A stretch of 8,720 bases of DNA. It comes from JAGTRI01 sp964580405 (GTDB taxonomy: Archaea; Thermoproteota; Bathyarchaeia; Bathyarchaeales; DTEX01). Within the stretch, counting starts at the first letter, position 1. Every line of letters begins with the position of its first letter. Of the stretch, positions 6,844 to 8,720 are shown in pieces. The notes below the pieces were generated by a model. The model saw nothing but the letters and a program-made list of their open reading frames with translations, was not told the DNA's origin and searched no databases. The translations under genes were made by a program, and so were the position numbers. Location of the stretch: assembly GCA_964580405.1 (NCBI GenBank), contig CAZOKM010000077.1, forward strand, positions 1-8,720. Reading direction: 5' to 3'.

Positions 6844-6885
6844 CCCTCAGGGTACACGTTTCATAGTAAGCATCGCCTTTTAAAG
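6844..6885 (-). promoter_or_regulatory. Promoter and SD of the FtsX-like permease gene
   Basis: Read on the minus strand, CTTTAAAA (6878-6885) is a good archaeal TATA element preceded by an A-rich, BRE-like AAAAT. A start about 26 nt downstream (near 6855) would leave a leader of roughly 20 nt that includes the SD GAGGG at 6844-6848, 9 nt before the TTG. The geometry is consistent, though derived by eye. Confidence 0.45.
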
Positions 6886-6942
6886 ATTTTCCATAAACAG
6901 CCCAAAACGTCAAGTAACGGCTTTTCCCCGGTTTCTGGTCTA

Positions 6943-7306
6943 GTCTTATTTGTGTGACAACAGAATTTTTGTCTTATGTGACATTTTGTTATCTAGACCT
7001 GTCTGATTTGCGTGGCAAATTTTTTTTGCGTTTAAGCGTCATTTTTTTGACCTTGCCTGTTTTGTGTAACATCGGCTTTCATATTTTGTCTAACATTCAT
7101 GCGGGTTCGTCTGATTTGTGGCGCACTTTTTCGGTTGTTGTGGGGCGCAAATTTATGCGGTTCATCGTGTGCCTAGAGGGGGGCTATATATAGTCTCGTC
7201 TGAAAAGCTGACCATCCACCACAAGACCCGTCTGTTTCAATCAACATTATTCCTTTTTGTTTGAACGACATGCGCTTGCAAGGCTTGTCCGTTTTGCGGT
7301 ACAAAT
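6943..7306. repeat. Degenerate motif recurring at about 28-29 nt or multiples, in a T-rich intergenic region
   Basis: A loose motif, roughly GTCTGATTTGYGTGGCAAAT, recurs: gtcttatttgtgtgacaa at 6943, gtcttatgtgaca at 6971, gtctgatttgcgtggcaaat at 7001, gcctgttttgtgtaacat at 7055, gtctgatttgtggcgcac at 7109, gtctgaaaagctgacca at 7198, gtctgtttcaatcaaca at 7230 and gtccgttttgcggtacaaat at 7287. Offsets from the first copy are 0, 28, 58, 112, 166, 255, 287 and 344, close to multiples of 28.5. The copies at 7001 and 7287 agree at 15 of 20 positions; those at 6943 and 7001 at 15 of 18. The array lies between two minus-strand genes, upstream of the permease promoter. It may be an operator array or a decayed tandem repeat; chance in T-rich sequence is possible. 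Confidence 0.4.
7184..7193. promoter_or_regulatory. Palindromic TATA-like element (CTATATATAG)
   Basis: This perfect 10-bp palindrome follows a run of six G in the intergenic region. As a TATA box it could direct transcription rightward (start near 7215, running antisense into the 3' end of the extracellular-protein gene) or leftward (start near 7162, crossing the repeat region toward the permease). No gene begins at the expected distance in either direction, so the role is open. Confidence 0.3.
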
Positions 7307-7307
7307 T

Positions 7308-8561
7308 TTAGTGAGTCGCGTCGAGGTTGACTTGTTCTGTGAGCTCCGCGACGTTTCCCGCTTGGTCGACGGCGGCGCAGTCTACCGTGTGCTGCCCTTC
7401 GGCGTATCCTGTGAGCGTGAACGGGCCCTCGTAGCTTTGCCATTCGCCGCTGTCTATCCTGTACATGGTTGCCAGCGTCCCGTTCGTGTCAGTCGCCGTG
7501 ATTGTGAAGGCCGTGTGCGGGCTGACGTGGCCCTCCGCGCCCGCTGGGTCATAGAGAATTGTCAGTTCGGGCGGGGTCTTGTCGGCTCCGTAGCTCTGCA
7601 CGAGGCTCTGTATTCCCGCCATGAAGGCGCCCGACGGGTTCATGCTCTGGGCTTCTATCTCGAAGTACCTTGCCCTCGCGGTCCACCCCGTCCTCCCGAG
7701 CCACTCAGTCATTTCCTGCGTTGCGGCTAAGCCCTGGTCGACGAAGTACCAGTCCTGCACGCTTTCGCCGAGGAGGGTCTGGAACCTGGCTGCCGTGGCG
7801 TAGGCGTTTTCGGCGCAGTTCCATATCTGGGTCGGAAAGTTCGTGGCGAAGGTGATTATGACGGTTTCCCTCCACACGGTTTGGTTGAGCCAAAGGTCTG
7901 CGGTTCTCTGCTCGTAGACGGTTTGCCACGCGTAGCTGGGTTCCGACCACATGACCTTCTTTCCTACGTCCCATGCTTCGTGGACGAGGCCGTCGATGTA
8001 TTCCCAGTCGAGGGCGTTCATGGCGGTGGTCCAGTTCCAGCTGTTCCGCCCCGAAATGTAGGTCATCAGCTCGTGGATGTAGAGCCCCGCGCACCACGGT
8101 CTCTCTAGGGCGGCTTTAACTTGGGTCAGGTTCTTGTCTAGGTAGATGTCTTTGCCGTCGTAGCTGGCGAAGTCGGAGGTGACAGCCGTGTAGAAGTACA
8201 TGACCTTGTTGTTCTCGGCGAAGACCATGTCCTGCGTGGGGACGGCTTCGCTGCTCCTCGTCTTGAAGAAGGCGCAGCCCCAGCTCTTGTATGTGGTGTA
8301 CCAGCTCGGGTTCGTGCTGTAGGCGTGCAGCGAGTAGACGAAGCGCGCGCTGTCGACGGCGGGCAGGGGAGGAAGGGTGCCCATGGCGGCTATTGTCTGG
8401 AGGAAGGCTATCTCCGAGTTCATGAACTCTATCTGGGAGCTCAGGCTGCTGATTACCGAGGTGACGTTCATTATCTCCGCTATCAGGCAGGCTGAGAGCA
8501 CAATGCACGCTGCCATTACGGCGATGGCTGCGTTTCTTAGGACGTTCCTCTTCTCGCTCAT
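7308..8561 (-). CDS. Membrane-anchored extracellular protein with Trp-rich domain and C-terminal Ig-like domain
   Basis: I do not recognise this 417-residue protein as a named family. A basic N-terminus (MSEKRNVLRN) precedes one hydrophobic segment (about 11-31), acting as signal anchor with the rest outside the cell. A helical stalk follows (about 32-60). The central part (about 70-325) is rich in Trp and alternates hydrophobic strands (RFVYSLHAY, CAFFKT, KVMYFYTAV, CAGLYIHELM, KKVMWSEPSYAW, TVIITFATN, DWYFVDQG) with helices, as a (beta/alpha)-barrel does; acidic residues at strand ends (Glu164, Glu207, Asp275) would suit a glycosidase-like site. Residues about 328-412 form an Ig-like domain (MYRIDSGEWQSYEGPFTL, then AVDQAGN) resembling OmpL47-type domains of cell-surface proteins. 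Several N-x-S/T sites (for example N32, N144, N176, N226) suit archaeal glycosylation. ATG 8561 is the start, since an in-frame TAA lies three bases upstream. Enzymatic function is speculation. Confidence 0.8.
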   Translation of the reverse strand: MSEKRNVLRNAAIAVMAACIVLSACLIAEIMNVTSVISSLSSQIEFMNSEIAFLQTIAAMGTLPPLPAVDSARFVYSLHAYSTNPSWYTTYKSWGCAFFKTRSSEAVPTQDMVFAENNKVMYFYTAVTSDFASYDGKDIYLDKNLTQVKAALERPWCAGLYIHELMTYISGRNSWNWTTAMNALDWEYIDGLVHEAWDVGKKVMWSEPSYAWQTVYEQRTADLWLNQTVWRETVIITFATNFPTQIWNCAENAYATAARFQTLLGESVQDWYFVDQGLAATQEMTEWLGRTGWTARARYFEIEAQSMNPSGAFMAGIQSLVQSYGADKTPPELTILYDPAGAEGHVSPHTAFTITATDTNGTLATMYRIDSGEWQSYEGPFTLTGYAEGQHTVDCAAVDQAGNVAELTEQVNLDATH

Positions 8562-8720
8562 TCCTTAACGCCTTTGAGCTGTTGCCTAATGGTATTGGGT
8601 TTGGCGTGTTAAAATGTTTCTGGGACAGAAGGAGGAATCTGGGCGGGACTTGTTGTTTCTTTGCCGAAAGCTAATATGGGTGTTCGCTGTGTATCTCTGT
8701 TTTTAAGGAACCATTTGACA
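8562..8720 (-). promoter_or_regulatory. Upstream region of the extracellular-protein gene
   Basis: No gene is visible in these last 159 bases. On the minus strand CATTTTAAC (8608-8616) is a possible TATA element about 50 nt before the ATG. It would start transcription near 8586 and leave a short leader with AAAGGCG as a weak SD some 7 nt from the ATG. The remainder to the window edge holds nothing I can identify. Confidence 0.33.

Noticed and set aside
6954..7193. Plus-strand ORF of 79 codons in the permease upstream region
   Set aside because: It starts with GTG without an SD, its composition reflects T-rich DNA (Phe and Leu runs), and it spans the degenerate repeats whose spacing does not respect the reading frame.
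7160..7260. tRNA or box C/D small RNA near the palindromic TATA element
   Set aside because: No cloverleaf with a T-loop signature (GTTCRANNC) was found, and although CTGA occurs twice there is no matching C box at proper spacing.
6943..7306. CRISPR array
   Set aside because: The recurring units are only about 65-85 percent alike, direct repeats are not near-identical, spacers are not uniform, and no cas gene is present.

Overview
The window looks archaeal. Its most diagnostic gene encodes an Nre-family DNA repair protein, a family known from archaea, with a PCNA-binding-like C-terminus. Upstream regions carry TTTAWA-type TATA elements, and some genes start with TTG preceded by clear Shine-Dalgarno (SD) sequences. 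Flavour of the Hsp20, CHASE4 histidine kinase and small ABC genes would suit a Bathyarchaeia-like Thermoproteota or a related uncultured lineage, but that placement is a guess. I see no tRNA, rRNA, CRISPR array, transposase or phage gene.

Layout from left to right: the 3' part of an Hsp20 small heat-shock protein gene (+, cut by the window edge); a convergent membrane sensor histidine kinase with a CHASE4-like extracellular domain, HAMP, HisKA and HATPase (-, TTG start); a divergent intergenic region of about 300 bp; the Nre repair protein (+); a convergent Gfo/Idh/MocA-type NAD(P)-dependent oxidoreductase with a charged helical insertion (-); a divergent promoter region; a MacB/LolD-type ABC ATPase (+) whose N-terminus runs upstream of its first canonical start codon; a convergent small FtsX/MacB-type permease without the usual extracytoplasmic domain (-, TTG start); a T-rich intergenic region of about 470 bp with a degenerate motif recurring at about 28-29 nt or multiples of it; and a membrane-anchored extracellular protein with a Trp-rich, possibly (beta/alpha)-barrel domain and a C-terminal Ig-like domain (-). 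The last 160 bp hold only its likely promoter.

The genes do not form one operon: orientation changes at almost every boundary, and each gene seems to have its own promoter. The one obvious functional pair is the ABC ATPase and the FtsX-like permease, which lie tail to tail. They could form a small type VII-like ABC machine (mechanotransmission or export of lipid or peptide). The anchored extracellular protein upstream of the permease, on the same strand, could be a surface partner, but nothing in the sequence proves this.

The points most worth a second look are the ATPase 5' end (missing canonical start or a one-base frameshift), the periodic intergenic repeat, the stripped-down permease, and the unrecognised extracellular domain.
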